Below are positions 33,156 to 44,860 of a DNA stretch of 64,000 nt, piece after piece. Both the position numbers and the translations under genes were made by a program. How positions within the stretch are numbered: the stretch's first letter is position 1; every line of letters starts with the position of its first letter. Source of the DNA: Terebella lapidaria (taxonomy: Eukaryota; Annelida; Polychaeta; Terebellida; Terebellidae). The stretch is from the NCBI GenBank assembly GCA_949152475.1, contig OX424563.1, positions 19,565,001-19,629,000 of the forward strand, given 5' to 3'. The notes under the pieces were generated by a model. The model was not told the DNA's origin. It saw only the letters and a list, made by a program, of their open reading frames with translations, and ran no database searches.

Positions 33156-33651
33156 GAATGCAAGACGTTTCACCGACACTGCCAGTTCACCGACACTTTT
33201 TCTGGACGATTCACCGACAGTTATATCGCTGGGTCTAGACTGGTGGTGGCCGGCTGAGGTGTAAAAACACGCACAGATGAACGAGCACAATCGACCGTGA
33301 CAATGGAATCAACATAATCAACACAACACTGACTGATCTGTGAACTGGTGAACGATATCTTAAGTCGAATGATGACATCTTCACCGACCTGACGGCATGC
33401 GGCTGCCGGTATACAGATTAGACCAATATTTTTTTTTAGGGCGGAGCCCATCTACTTCACTTTCGGACATAGGCCTACTGTGAAACCTGGACTGGACTAT
33501 AGTCTACTTGACTAATATTGGTTTCAAAATAAATCGTGTATTTCAAGACCAAACACATTTTCTTATCTGACACAGTAGAACATTTATTTCAGTAAACACA
33601 TATAACATGAGACACAAGAAAAGCAGAACCAGTGCAGATGACAATCACCAA

Positions 33652-34080
33652 TTAAGCAAGTACAAAAATAGTTGGACCATTGACCTTTGAGCAGTTCTTA
33701 AGCAGATCTTTTGCGGAGATGTTCCCAGTTCTGAACTCTTCCCACCAGGAGATGATTTTTGCTTGGGTTTGTTTGAAGGTCTTTCGCTGGTAGCGCAGGA
33801 TGTCGCCTCTAGACAGAAACTGCATCTGGAGTGTGATGAGGCTGGCTTCTTCTTGTAGAAGGTCGATCAGCTGGTATAGGTTGAGGGAGGACTGGCCCTG
33901 GCGCTTGGAGTTGACACGATTGTGCCAGCCCTCTACATCGTTGTTTGTTCTGATCGGTCTTCCGTATGCACTCCAATCAGTCACTGGAAAGATGGCGTTT
34001 TGTATCCATTGTCTGTCGAAATAGTCTATCAGACTTTGCACTTTTTCTGGCAGTTCCAGGGATTTGATGACGTCAAACTG
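33652..34080 (-). pseudogene. MULE transposase C-terminal remnant
   Basis: The frame open from about 34080 to a stop at 33652 contains DYFDRQWI, TNNDVEGWHNRVNSK and LNLYQLIDLLQEEA. NNDVEGWHNR and LYQLIDLL are hallmarks of the C-terminal region of MULE transposases from animals. It overlaps the end of the PHD-FLYWCH frame in a different phase, so a frame change or a deletion junction separates the two. The DDE catalytic region is not seen anywhere in the element. Confidence 0.75.
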
Positions 34081-34793
34081 GGCTCTGATGTATTCACATC
34101 ACATGGTTCTGCAGGATTCAGAATCTGGTGTATTGCTGTCTCTACGATTTGTGCCGCCGAGGTGAAAGGCTGTGCAACCCCCTGCTCTCGCATCTGGGCC
34201 TTGACTTTAGCAGCATTGGTCGCACCAGCAGAGGGTGGATGACAATGTTCATGGACACCAGGGAAGAACATGCCATTGCTCTCACGGACACGAGCCTTGC
34301 ACTTCATTGTCTTGTTGTGGATCACACAAACCCAGTGGATTGCACTGTTACGGCGCTTGGACACAACGTAAGTGTAGCCCAGTGAATTCGTCAGATGAGC
34401 AGCCCCACGTTTGGTGGCGTTAGGAACAAGAGTCCAGGTCAGCTCAGCGTCTTCGTCACTTTCTACCTCAGGGGTGGGTTCAGCTATCGAGGACTCTTGG
34501 TGAACGTCAGGTTCAATGAAAGACACACGCCCTTCATCGACCAGTGAGAGGTCTGGAGCAGAGGACTCGGCAGCTGGGGTGGGGACAGTGCAAATATCAC
34601 ATGTCCATTCAAGGGTGACACGGCCTGCAACGGCTGCCAGATACTGGCGTCGTGTGATGTTAGTATAGCAAGTGCGATGCTGCCATAACGAACAGCTTTC
34701 GCATTGCACAGCTTCATCACTGTCTGCGACAGGACCGGAACAATAGGTGCACGGGTATTCGACAGGATTCATCTTGAGACACTTTTGACACAA
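34029..34793 (-). CDS. PHD finger and FLYWCH zinc finger protein (transposon-borne)
   Basis: A 254-codon frame. A PHD finger occupies residues 15-68, with ligands C15, C18, C31, C34, H39, C42, C65 and C68, and carries CESCSLWQHRTC. After an acidic linker, a FLYWCH-type zinc finger spans about residues 134-190 (IHWVCVIHNKTMKCKARV then HEHCH). FLYWCH fingers are common DNA-binding modules in MULE transposases, and a PHD finger ahead of it may read chromatin. The frame then leaves the expected transposase phase and stops. It lies wholly within the TIRs of the Mutator-like element. It could be translated as a truncated DNA-binding protein, acting as a repressor of transposition, or be dead; sequence alone does not decide. 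Confidence 0.55.
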   Translation of the reverse strand: MCQKCLKMNPVEYPCTYCSGPVADSDEAVQCESCSLWQHRTCYTNITRRQYLAAVAGRVTLEWTCDICTVPTPAAESSAPDLSLVDEGRVSFIEPDVHQESSIAEPTPEVESDEDAELTWTLVPNATKRGAAHLTNSLGYTYVVSKRRNSAIHWVCVIHNKTMKCKARVRESNGMFFPGVHEHCHPPSAGATNAAKVKAQMREQGVAQPFTSAAQIVETAIHQILNPAEPCDVNTSEPSLTSSNPWNCQKKCKV

Positions 34794-36313
34794 GTAATGA
34801 CCTCCAGAATACTGTGTGGGTTTATATAGCCACTATTTGTTTGAACACCTCTCACATAAAACAATATTGACTTGAATCATTGAAGCTACTTCGTTCTCAG
34901 TTAGCTATCATGAAAGACATGAGCTACTAATTGCAATCGAATCTACTTTGAAGCTGAGTAGTGGTGAGAAGTGTTCAACTCCTGTCACATGCTGATTATA
35001 GGGTAGAATATTCACTCAATTGGATGTCAGTTTTCTGATCAAAGCACATTGATTGTTCACGCCGTATCAGCTATGCAATGTTGAAAAGTGTTCAACTCGT
35101 GTAGCAAGCTACTGATCAATCAATTATGCCAGTTATGGTAAACAACGATGTCAGGTTCATGTATGTAAAATATGTATATTAATTTGTGGAAAATTTACTG
35201 TTGATGTTTTATGTTGACAGGAACACAACACCGTGTAATTACCCTTCTTGTCGGTTTTTTTTTTCTCAAGCTCATACATGCATGAAAATATATAAAACAT
35301 TTATCCAAGTGAAATTAAGACAAATTTTCTTTAACTTGCTGCATGTAAAATAAATCTTTTCAACATTATTGCTGATAACAAAATTCTGACAGGAACGCCT
35401 CCACTTGCTTGGAATACCGTTTCCATGATGGACTGGGGCACGGTGGGTGGTCAAGATGTCAGCCTGCAAAGATACCAAAGACATTCTATATGGCAAAATT
35501 ATTTTGATCTGCGATTTAAAAAAATCCTTATGATTGTACGCATACTAAATATCTTATTGAACATGTTTAGCCTGAGAACAATTCACAAGCATCATGATAT
35601 GAGCTGACATGCTGATACCAGTTTGGCTTTCGGCCAAAGGATGTGACCATTTCCCACAAACCAGGCCGCGCCAGGTACCTGCAAAATATACTAATAAGAC
35701 ACTCAAATTTTCCCGCCATATGGCAATGCGGTGCTGCCGCCAAGTGTCAAATTACAGTAAAATATCTTAGACTCGAAATATCTTAGACTGAATGATAGCC
35801 TATTCCATGTTGTCATACAGCTTTCACTCGCACCAAAATTCCACTCACACCACTTCACATAACACCTGATGCCCACCGGCCCACCCCAATCGTCGCCCGA
35901 TGAATCTGCCCTGTAACTGTCGGTGAATCGTCTCGAGAAAAGCGTCGGTGAACCGTCCCGTCGGTGAACCGTCCTGTTACCACTCGGTACACAGTACATA
36001 AGAAGTCCGAATCGGAGGTGAAAATCAGAGTCGGAGCTGAGAAGTCCGAATCGGAGCAGTTTATTTCCGAATCGGAACAGTTTGTCATCATATAATAATG
36101 ATAAAAAGATAATAAATAGGACGATTTAATAGAAAGCACTGATAATAGATATATTTGCAAATTCGGTCGTTTGTCCAGCCTTTTTCACAAAGAATCTAAA
36201 TCTAATTCAGCCGACAAAGTTTGACATTGAGCAATTTGCGAACATTTGTTCAACGCGCTGCGCGATTTGTGAATAGTTCGCAGTTGCCATTGACAAAACG
36301 CGCAATGCCAGTC

Positions 36314-36361
36314 ATTTTCAAATCGCGCGCCGATTTCGAAATCGTCGCGCGATTTGAAAAT
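36314..36361. repeat. 48-bp palindrome
   Basis: Symmetric around TTCGAA, with arms ATTTTCAAATCGCGCG and CGCGCGATTTGAAAAT and one mismatched pair. The surroundings (36230-36415) contain more GCGCGATTT and its complement. Confidence 0.8.
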
Positions 36362-36449
36362 TTGCAAAACGCGCAGCGCGATTTCGAAATCGTGCAAATT
36401 GGCAAATCGCGCACAACAGATCTACGTACTGCAGTAGGCTGGGTGTAAT

Positions 36450-36540
36450 TGTTGTCTTTGAAAAACAGAACTTGCGCTCATCTTAGATTCTATGGCATAG
36501 AATCTAAGATGAGCGCAAGTTCTGTTTTTCAAAGACAACA
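36450..36540. repeat. 91-bp perfect palindrome with one-base centre
   Basis: Arms of 45 bp (36450-36494 and 36496-36540) are exactly complementary around a single G at 36495. The left arm starts TGTTGTCTTTGAAAAACAGA. A repeat this close to loopless is unstable in most genomes and in cloning. It may be a recent inverted duplication or an assembly artefact. Confidence 0.92.
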
Positions 36541-36556
36541 CGTACAGGGTTTTCAT

Positions 36557-37180
36557 TAGCAATACATATGACTATTCATTTGGTACCGTCATCCCTTCGG
36601 GCGGACCAAATATAGTCATAAAGGCTTTTGACCCTGACAGTTCTGACTAAAATTGCGGCGGCTCCAGCATCTACAAAACACTTGACAACACATACCTCGA
36701 TTATTTGCCAGAATGTCCAGTCATTTCCGAGCAAAACGACACTATCACTGTGTCGATCACTCGAACGGATTGCCGACAATAAATTTATTTCCACAGCGCT
36801 ACCAAATTCGAGGTTCCTGGCCGCCTTCTCGAAGCCGGGAATTTCCATTCACCGTTACGTACAGCATCGATTTTACGATGACCAAACTCCATTTTGCTGT
36901 CTGCGCATGTCCGGGAGCCATTTTTGTCATCGAAAACAGTGGAAAAATCGACGCTGTACGTAACGCTGAATGATCACCCTGCTCGCCAGAAGGCGGCCAG
37001 AAAACTCGAATTTTATGATGCTGTGGAAATGAATTTATTGTCGGCAATCCGACATGTGTTTTGTAGATGCTGGAGCCGCCACAATTTCAGTCAGAACTGT
37101 CAGGGTCGAAAGCCTTTATGACTATATTTGGTCCGCCCGAAGGGATGACGGTACCAAGTGAATAGTCATATGTATGGCTA
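36557..37180. mobile_element. 624-bp Mutator-like foldback element
   Basis: Flanked by a perfect 9-bp duplication GGTTTTCAT (36548-36556 and 37181-37189). Ends are TAGCAATACATATGACTATT and its near-complement AATAGTCATATGTATGGCTA. Almost the whole element is a long inverted repeat: the outer 125 bp of each arm are nearly identical and the inner parts still pair (GGATTGCCGACAATAAAT). The left arm has about 95 bp more than the right. Long inverted arms with a 9-bp duplication fit Mutator-type elements. Its ends differ from those of the element at 33156-35981. Confidence 0.85.
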
Positions 37181-37333
37181 GGTTTTCATATAATCAATAT
37201 AGTGTTGTTGTTTTTTTAAAAAAATATTCATCTAGTAGGCCTAGTAAAATAGTAAGTAACAAAATATTGGCATGAATTTTATAGCCCAAAACACTCCGAT
37301 TCGGACATATAAACTGTTCCGATTCGGACTTCT

Positions 37334-37668
37334 AAGCAGTCATGTGGCTGGCTGTTGCCCTAGATAAAAGGACATTTTACCTCTTCTTCACTTGATATAA
37401 ACTGATGTTGTAAAATGTCAACAATTATTTTGTTGTGTCAATTTATAGAGCAGTGACAAAAGCTGTGAGGTAAAAGCTACTGTAGGTCCTAAATCACCTA
37501 TGGGTAATTTCGATAGGGCAAGTTTATTTCATGATAACAGAATATGTTAGGATTTGGTGACCTGCTCATGAGGTATGAGCCGCAGACATGTTGATCTGTT
37601 GGTTGTCACTGATTGTTAATGTCTGGTGATTCTATTTCAGGTAAACCCATCCGGGCAAAGAATACAGT
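37334..37668 (+). other. NOA1 upstream region
   Basis: An acceptor-like TTCTATTTCAG ends at 37640, so the sequence just before the NOA1 ATG probably belongs to an exon whose upstream partner I could not identify. No clear promoter element is visible. Confidence 0.4.
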
Positions 37669-40600
37669 ATGTGGCAGACAGGAACTTTTCTCCGAGCCTC
37701 GTGCCATTTTTCTGCTGCATCACTGAGATACAACCAGCGTCATTTATTAGCAAATAGATCATGCTATCAGTCATGTATTTGCTTCTCTACGACTTCATCT
37801 CTCGACAAAAAGGCTGCAACAAAGTCAAAGCCAAAGTCAGATTTTGCAGTACATCAAACTTCTGCCACAGGTGTACCACTGATTGTTGAATTGTCACTGC
37901 AAGAGAGCAACATAACACAGAAGCAAACAGGGGAAACACCTGAAACAGGTGATAACAGTAATGACTTCCATGAACTCAAAACACTTCTGAGGTCATTCAA
38001 TGAGACTGAAGTGAGCTCACGCATGTCTCACGCTGAGGCTATCGAAGACCATGATGTTGATTCCAAAGACCTTGATTCAAGTGAAGCTGACACTGTTGCT
38101 AAAGATGATGATAGCAGTGAATTTGTGGAGGAGATTTGCCTTGATGCCCTGACTCAGGCGCAGACAAACCGAGCGGCCGTCTTGGACAAAAGACTGAACT
38201 CCTCCGAGACGGACTCTGCAGAAGCAGTTAGTGATGTTCCCTGTCATGGCTGCGGTGCCTTACTACATTGTCAGGTTTGTGACATCACGGCCCTCTATAA
38301 ATTTTAGTATGTTCATGAGCTCTTGGGATTCATCTTGCTAGTACTTATAGAAATCTCATGTTATTGGTTATGCTTATGGGTCAACGGTCCTAAAATTTTC
38401 ATATTCAATACGAGCACCCTCTGTCCTTATTGGTTGATGTTTGTTTTGCTGCATGTATCTTCAGGACCCACTGAAGCCCGGATACATGCGCGGTTCTCGC
38501 TTCAAGTCAGTCCCTGCCGCCAAGCTCCGAGACCATCTCTGTGAGCGGTGCCAGTTGCTACGGCGACACAACATCGCACTGAATGTGTCCGTCCAGCCAG
38601 AGGAATACGTAAAAATCATCAAGCGTATCAGGGACGTTTACGCCCTCACAATCCTCATCGTCGACATCATGGACATGCCTAACAGCCTCCTGAGAGGTCT
38701 CCCAGATCTGATCGGTCGCAAGCGTCCAGTGGTCATCGTTGGAAACAAGGTGGATCTCATCGCCAAAGATGGGGATGATTACTTGCCGCGACTACGGAAC
38801 AGGTTGGAGCAGATGTGTCGAGAGGCAGGATTGTACAAGGACTTGTACGTACACCACGTGTGCTTGGTCAGTGCTAAGACGGGCTACGGGATCGAAGATC
38901 TAGTCACAAAGCTTTTTGACACGTGGGCAACGCGAGGTCAGTCATTAATTGCGTTGTTGTATTGTCATTTGTGCATGTTTATGAATATGTTAAACATGAT
39001 AAAATGCTTTTTTAGGTTACCGGACCTTTGGCCCGATAACCTATTGGCATGGCGTTGCGTCCGTCGTCCGTCCGTCCGTCCGTCCGTCCGTCCAGCCGTC
39101 CGTCCGTCCGTCCGTCCGTCCGTCCGGCGTTAACATTTTTATCTTTAAAGTTAACGATCGAATCTTTCTGAAATTTTGCAGAAAAATGCCTAAAAATATT
39201 TTGAGAAGGAGGTATTTTTTTGTTTTTTGATTTTCGCATTTTTTTCAAAATGGCGGCCGTTTTTGTCGAAAAACCCTCAATTTTGGACTTTGACGGCCAT
39301 TTTCTGAAAAACTGTCTGATCAGTTTTGAGTTTTTAGTTTCAAAAGATTCCCCTCATATACCTCTGTGATATGTATAAGTTTGGTTGCCCTAAATCTGCC
39401 GGTTTCTGTGTGGCGGCCATTTTGAATTTTTGGCGGGTCGGCGAAAAAAATTTTTTTCGCCCCAAATCGCATTACTATCCATTTTGGGCCATTTCTAGGG
39501 CAAAAAAATTTTTTCACCCTTTGAAAAAAATTTTGGACTTAGAAAATTTTCGGCACTTTTTCCCTTCATAATGGGAGCTGTCCGGACTGTACTCATAGAA
39601 CGCTTGAAGATAGAGCATAGAAATTGGCACTTTCAAATGGGAAGTCATATATGGCGACTTGTGTGGTGACCTTGAATTTGACCTTCGATGACCTTGAAAG
39701 GTCAAAACAGCCATTTTGGGGTCAAAAAATGCCCAGATTTGCCTTTGTAGATGAAATGCTTGCAGATAGAGCTCATGTTTGCATTATGAACATATAGGAA
39801 GACATATATGGCACAACTAATGATGACCTTGAACTTGACGTCAGATGACCTTGAGTGCCAAATGTCTGACTTGGAATGTGTAAATTGACCTGAGCGGCCT
39901 AAACGATTCCACCCAACATATAGAATATCAAATGCCGCACACATACATGTAATGGTTACATCGAAGTTCATACGGATGACCTTGATTGGTAAATCCCAAG
40001 GTCATATGTTTACACTGCGAACCTTGATTAGTAAATCTCAAGGTCTGTTACCTGCCAATGCTGCCATGGCCAAACCAAAATTGTCCGGTAACCTATCTTA
40101 GCCTTTGGGCTAATTTTTTCTTTCACTTTGTGTGAACAGTTTATGATTACTTGATTTATCTCAAATTACTTATGTTTGTTAATTAACAGTTCTGCATGAA
40201 TATAAATGTTAGCAGACTGTCCCGTTATCATAAATTCTATGATATTTTGTACTTGAATTATACCATGATGTATGATAAACATACCTGTCGTGTAGTCAAG
40301 ATATGTTTATACCATTCAGCATGCATGATACTCATTGTATTGTTATGGGAATTCAGGTCATGTTTACATACTCGGCTGTACGAATGTCGGGAAGTCGACT
40401 TTGTACAACAAGCTCCTGATGTCAGACTATTGTAAGGCTGGGGCTCGTGACTACATCTATAGAGCGACGACATCCGTGTGGCCAGGTTTGTGTCACTTTG
40501 AAAGCTGTGAACTATGCCATTGACTATGATGTACACACTTTGATGTAAACTAATAACCTGTGTTAGTTATCGGTCAATATGTAACAGAACTCCAATCGTA

Positions 40601-43275
40601 CCTCAATGTGCAGTGCACCAATTCCCTTGGCCCCAAACAGTTACTTATCATGTGCACTTGTAATGTAAAATGATAGAAACAAACCTGACATGCAAACATG
40701 CCATCTTCGGTGGTCCCTTGGCTGACCTTTAAAACCCAACATGTACTGAGCATGTCATGGTGATTTTAATTTTGAGAATGAACAATAATATTGTTTTTGC
40801 AGGAACGACTCTGAACCTCTTACAGTTCCCGATCTTGTCGCCTGCACGTTCAGTGATCGCAGACCGTGTCCTTCGTCTACAGCAGGAGCGCAGAGCCATG
40901 ACACAAGAGGCCATCACGCGCTCCAGGCTCGGGCAAGCTAAGAGTAACAGCAAGAAAATGCTGCCAGCAACAGGTGATTCATGCTGCGAATTCATATAAA
41001 TATGATAGTTGTCACAATATGAAACTAAATCTGTGACAGTTTCCTCAGTCTGCTCATTTTGAAGAACACAAGTGATATTATTTTCTGTCACCCTGTGAAA
41101 GAAGCTTATTTTTGTAAAATAAATGAAAAATGTCACGAACCTTTCGCAATAGAAATAAGGTTTTACTTGCAAATGTATTTTCACATATTTATTCATAAAT
41201 ATTATATTGCATCAGGTACGCTAGGGCAGACATTCATGAGCAAAAGTGAAAAGCAACTAGCCGACCACCATAGTCACATCCATGGCTATGAAGGCGCTAC
41301 ATACAGGTTTGACCCTGAAGCAGGGGGCGTGGCGGAAACCGTCCAGTCTCGTGGCTCCCTGCGGGCGGATGTCTTCGGCGACAAGGAGGAATATGACGAA
41401 GATCGACATCCTGTCAGTCACTGGTGCTACGATACGCCCGGAGTGGTGAACCCACAACAGGTCACTGCGATAGTTTGTTATGTTTGTTTGAAAATGGAAT
41501 AGTTTTTGTATTGTATTGGTCCTAAAAGTAGCATGGCAAGCCAAAGCAAGACCTCCTGCAGCAGTGCACGCAAAAATGAGGTCGAATTAAAAAAAAACAC
41601 TGACCATCATACCTAGAGCCTTCAATCCGCTTTATTAAATTCAAATAATACAAATGAGTGCATTTGAAGACTTCAAGGTTTTATTAGAATGATAGGAAGT
41701 GAAATACAAGGTTACAAAAATCGAACATTTTTGGAGAAATGAGGAGGGCACTCTAGTATTAGGGTATGTGCCACTATTAGGACCAATACAGTATGTATGT
41801 TTGATTTCAGTTGGGATTGAGTTTGCTAACTTTGCGAAGAAAATTATTGTATAATTTGCTTCATTTCAAATTTGACAGTATTTAAAATGATTATTACCAG
41901 TATGTACAATGATTTCATAAAAACTCAATAATTCAGGAATTTTTCACGATATTTGTTGTCTTGTCATCATGATCATAATAATGTGTGAACAGATACGTGT
42001 ATCATGTATTTATCCATAATACACAATATCCATCAATACGCCTACAACATGGTGCATTTCTTGTATTTGATACAGATCATAAACTTGTTGAATGAAGAGG
42101 AGTTGACAGCGGTTACAAGCAAGAAAGTCGTTAAACCACGCATGTTTGTGATGAAACCCTCCCAAGTCATGTTCATCTCAGGGCTAGGAAGGTTGGACTA
42201 TATAGAGGTAAGTTACCATTGCCGTATATGTAACTATGGTTACCAAAAGATTTACATGGTTTTATCATTAGTTGCATTATTGTACATATCATTATGTAAA
42301 CCAATTATGATAAAATTACATGTAATGTAAATATATGGATCTGTATGTTTGGTATGAATAACTCATTCATCCAGATTGCTATCTGGATTCAATCTACTGT
42401 AATGTCTTCATGAATGAACATGTAGGAGTATATTATACTTTATAAAAAAAATACATGTAAATTTCCCAATGAAAGTTCATCAACCCACCACACTTGACTG
42501 TTCTAGGGCTCCCAGTCCATCCAGCTGGCAGTCTTCGCATCCACCCAGCTACCAGTTCATGTTCTCAACCAATCAGAGGCTGACGATTTTTATGCAGATA
42601 ACATCGGCTCCACGAACCTCGGGGTGTGTACGTGTAGATGAAACGAGTATGCCTTGTGCATTCAGTTTGAAGAAATGCTTTAAATCGTAATAAATAATCG
42701 TAATAAATCTTTCATGAATTAGAAGATAAATAATATATTAGATACCGTAATACATGTACATGTATATCTACAAATTTCTGTGCTGTGTTGGACTTGCAGA
42801 TTCCACTGGGGAGCCGAGATCGTCTATGGCGACTGCCGTCCCTCGTGGGTCAAGAGCTTGAGGTTGTAGGAGCTGGGTGGGACCTCAGCGCCAGTGATAT
42901 CATGTTCTCATCCCTAGGTAACTTGTACAGTACATCGTTCTTGTTCGTGGGAATACCAGTGCAATGTTTGGACATTGATGATGCTTGTGTGATTTCTGAA
43001 ATTATGTTCAATCAAATGGGAAAATGGCAATAGCTTTTTTTAGAGGAGTTTTAACTGCTGTTTATTGCTCATTATGTGTTTTAAATGGTGTTTCCATGGT
43101 TTCAGGCTGGGCTGCAGTGACGGCTGGGGAAGGAGTGAGGGTGAAGTTCCGAGCGTTCACACCAGGTGGTGCTGGCTGTGGCCTACGGGTCCCCTCGCTA
43201 CTGCCGTTTGCGATCAGACGCAGAGGTCCCCGTGTCAGTAAAACTGCCACGTACAAACTCAAGTCTGCCAAATAG
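37669..43275 (+). CDS. NOA1: NOA1 mitochondrial GTPase, 719 aa
   Basis: Nine exons: 37669-38274, 38465-38936, 40357-40485, 40803-40973, 41216-41460, 42076-42207, 42507-42623, 42800-42917 and 43106-43275. All phases close and give 720 codons. NOA1 (nitric oxide associated 1, YqeH-like) is a circularly permuted GTPase needed for mitochondrial ribosome assembly and translation. The first 50 residues are rich in Arg, Ser and Leu without acidic residues, as in a mitochondrial targeting peptide. A low-complexity acidic stretch follows, then a zinc site with C192, C195, C228 and C231. GTPase motifs come in permuted order: G4 NKVD 296-299, G5 SAK 338-340, G1 GCTNVGKS 366-373 and G3 DTPG 532-535. The C-terminal block [14 protein letters not shown] matches human NOA1. 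Human NOA1 is 698 residues, so length is normal. Introns 2 and 5 carry mobile repeats. Confidence 0.96.
39012..40113 (+). repeat. GGTTACCGGACC repeat family, copy in NOA1 intron 2
   Basis: Begins TTAGGTTACCGGACC and ends with GTCCGGTAACC followed by a GCCTTTGGGCTAA tail, so the GGTTACCGGAC motif stands inverted at the two ends. Inside are a (GTCC)n microsatellite (39060-39125), AAAATGGCGGCC, and repeated TGACCTTGA words. The microsatellite side sits about 75 bases after the donor of NOA1 exon 2. No protein is encoded. Mobilisation type unknown. Confidence 0.75.
41511..41791. mobile_element. 281-bp TA-flanked MITE in NOA1 intron 5
   Basis: Left end TTGTATTGGTCCTAA and right end TTAGGACCAATACAG are inverted repeats, flanked by TA on both sides (41509-41510 and 41792-41793). 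It starts about 50 bases after the exon 5 donor. Non-coding. Confidence 0.7.
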
Positions 43276-43382
43276 TAATTTGTTACTTATTGTATCCCCC
43301 GAACAAAGTTCGGCGGATACTATGGATTTGGCTTCGTCGTCCGCGTCCGTGTCCGCGTCCGCGTCCGCAGAGATTTTCTTGT

Positions 43383-43735
43383 GAACGCGCTACAGGCCGC
43401 AATTCTCATCCGATCACCATTATTTTTTGCAGGCACATATATAATGGTAAGATCCCGACACCAATCGATTTTGGTTGCTGTGGCAACTGAATTGGTCGTT
43501 TGGGGACACATTTTGCATTGAAAACAGCCTGTTTGAGACACATGGCTTGTGAACGCGCTATAGGCCGCAATTCTCTCCCGATCACCATTATTTTTAGCAG
43601 GCACATATATTATGGTAAGATCCCGACACCAATCGATTTTGGTTGCCGTGGCAACTGAATTGGTCGTTTGGGGACACATTTTGCATTGAAAACAGCCTGT
43701 TTGAGACACATGGCTTGTGAACGCTCTACAGATGG
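43383..43735. repeat. 168-bp tandem repeat, two copies plus
   Basis: GAACGCGCTA starts at 43383 and 43551, with a third partial start at 43719 (spacing 168 and 168). The copies share CCAATCGATTTTGGTTGC and CATTTTGCATTGAAAACAGC and are nearly identical. A short GCGTCC microsatellite precedes the array. Confidence 0.9.
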
Positions 43736-43983
43736 CAATTTTTGACGAATCTCGATAATATTTGGAAGTGTTGTTGGGAAGGGCTGTCACACGAAACCAA
43801 TCGTTTTTTAGAATGATCATATAAATATTAATATGTTAACAGCCTAACTTATTACAGAATTTTGAAATATCCATTTTGATATGTACGATCATTCCAATAG
43901 CCTGTACAGTGGAAGGTAATGACACTGGTTTCTTGTTCAGAATGGAGAACTGAAGTTTTCAGTGAAAACAGGACAATATTACT

Positions 43984-44860
43984 GAATAAGTTAACATTAG
44001 TTTTATTAGTTAAGTCTATTATTGTCCACAATAAAAATAGTTAAGACGAGAAACGTTTATTATTAAGCTCAACAAGGTAAAGGTTTTGTCCAGTACAAAT
44101 TTCATGGGTGTAACTGAATAAGTTAACATTATTTTTAATAGTTAAGTCTATTATTGACCACAATAAAAATAGTTAAGACAAGAAATATTTATTATTAACC
44201 TCAACAAGGTAAATGTTTTGTCCAGTACAAATTTCATTGGTGTAACCGAATAAGTTAACATTATTTTCACTAGTTAAGTCTATTATTGACCACAATAAAA
44301 ATAGTTAAGTCTATTATTGACCACAATAAAAATAGTTAAGATGAGAAATATTTATTATTAAGCTCAACAAGGTGAAAGTATGTCCAGTACAGATTTCATG
44401 GGTGTACTGAATAAGTTAACATTATTTTTACTAGTTTAGTCTATTATTGACCACAATAAAAATAGTTAAGACAAGAAATATTTATTATTGGGCTCAACAA
44501 GGTAAAGATTCTGTCCAGTAGACATTTTATGTCTGTAACCAAATAAGTTAACATTTTTTTTGCTAATTAAGTCTATTATTGACCTCAATAAAAATAGTTA
44601 AGATGAGAAACAATTATTATTGAGCTCAACAAGGTTAAGGTTTTGTCCGGTAGAAATTTCTGGGTGTAACCGAATAAGTTAACTTTATTTTTACATGTTA
44701 AGTCTATTATTGACCACAATGAAAATAGTTAAGACAAGAAATATTTATTATTGGGCTCAACAAGGTGAAGGCTTTGTCCAGTAGAGATTTTATGGCTGTG
44801 ACCAAATAAGTCAACATTATTTTTTTGCTAGTTAAGTCTATTATTGATCACAATAGCTTT
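43984..44860. repeat. 132-bp satellite, about 6.7 copies
   Basis: The anchor GAATAAGTTAACATT recurs at spacings of 132, 132, 161, 132, 131 and 132 bp; the 161-bp unit has an internal duplication of about 30 bp. Units share CTATTATTGACCACAATA and GCTCAACAAGGT. Confidence 0.9.

Larger units (their letters stand above)
33156..35981 (-). mobile_element. Mutator-like DNA transposon with PHD-FLYWCH gene
   Basis: Flanked by an 8-bp duplication ACTCGGTA (33148-33155 and 35982-35989). The ends begin with G and share the pattern CA-GACG-TTCACCGAC. Three TTCACCGAC motifs stand near each end (left about 33169-33217; right, inverted, about 35902-35970), as expected of transposase-binding sites. The minus strand encodes a PHD finger plus FLYWCH zinc finger protein and, in another frame, the C-terminal part of a MULE transposase. 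The catalytic core between them is missing, so this copy is a deletion derivative that could move only if another copy supplied the enzyme. Confidence 0.82.
36040..37333. mobile_element. 1.3-kb TIR element hosting later insertions
   Basis: AGAAGTCCGAATCGGA on the left (36040, with an extra partial copy at 36001) is inverted at TCCGATTCGGACTTCT on the right (ending 37333). A second block TTCCGAATCGGA follows inside each end. The Mutator-like foldback at 36557-37180 and two palindromes lie inside. The left end is ambiguous because the end motif is duplicated, and no target duplication is clear. Confidence 0.6.

Noticed and set aside
33156-37189. Single composite Mutator element covering both the PHD-FLYWCH element and the foldback
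   Set aside because: Each part has its own target duplication (ACTCGGTA versus GGTTTTCAT) and different ends, so they are independent insertions.
37669-43275. Two separate genes instead of one NOA1
   Set aside because: The nine exons join in phase and the motif order G4-G5-G1-G3 with the C-terminal block follows the NOA1 protein throughout.
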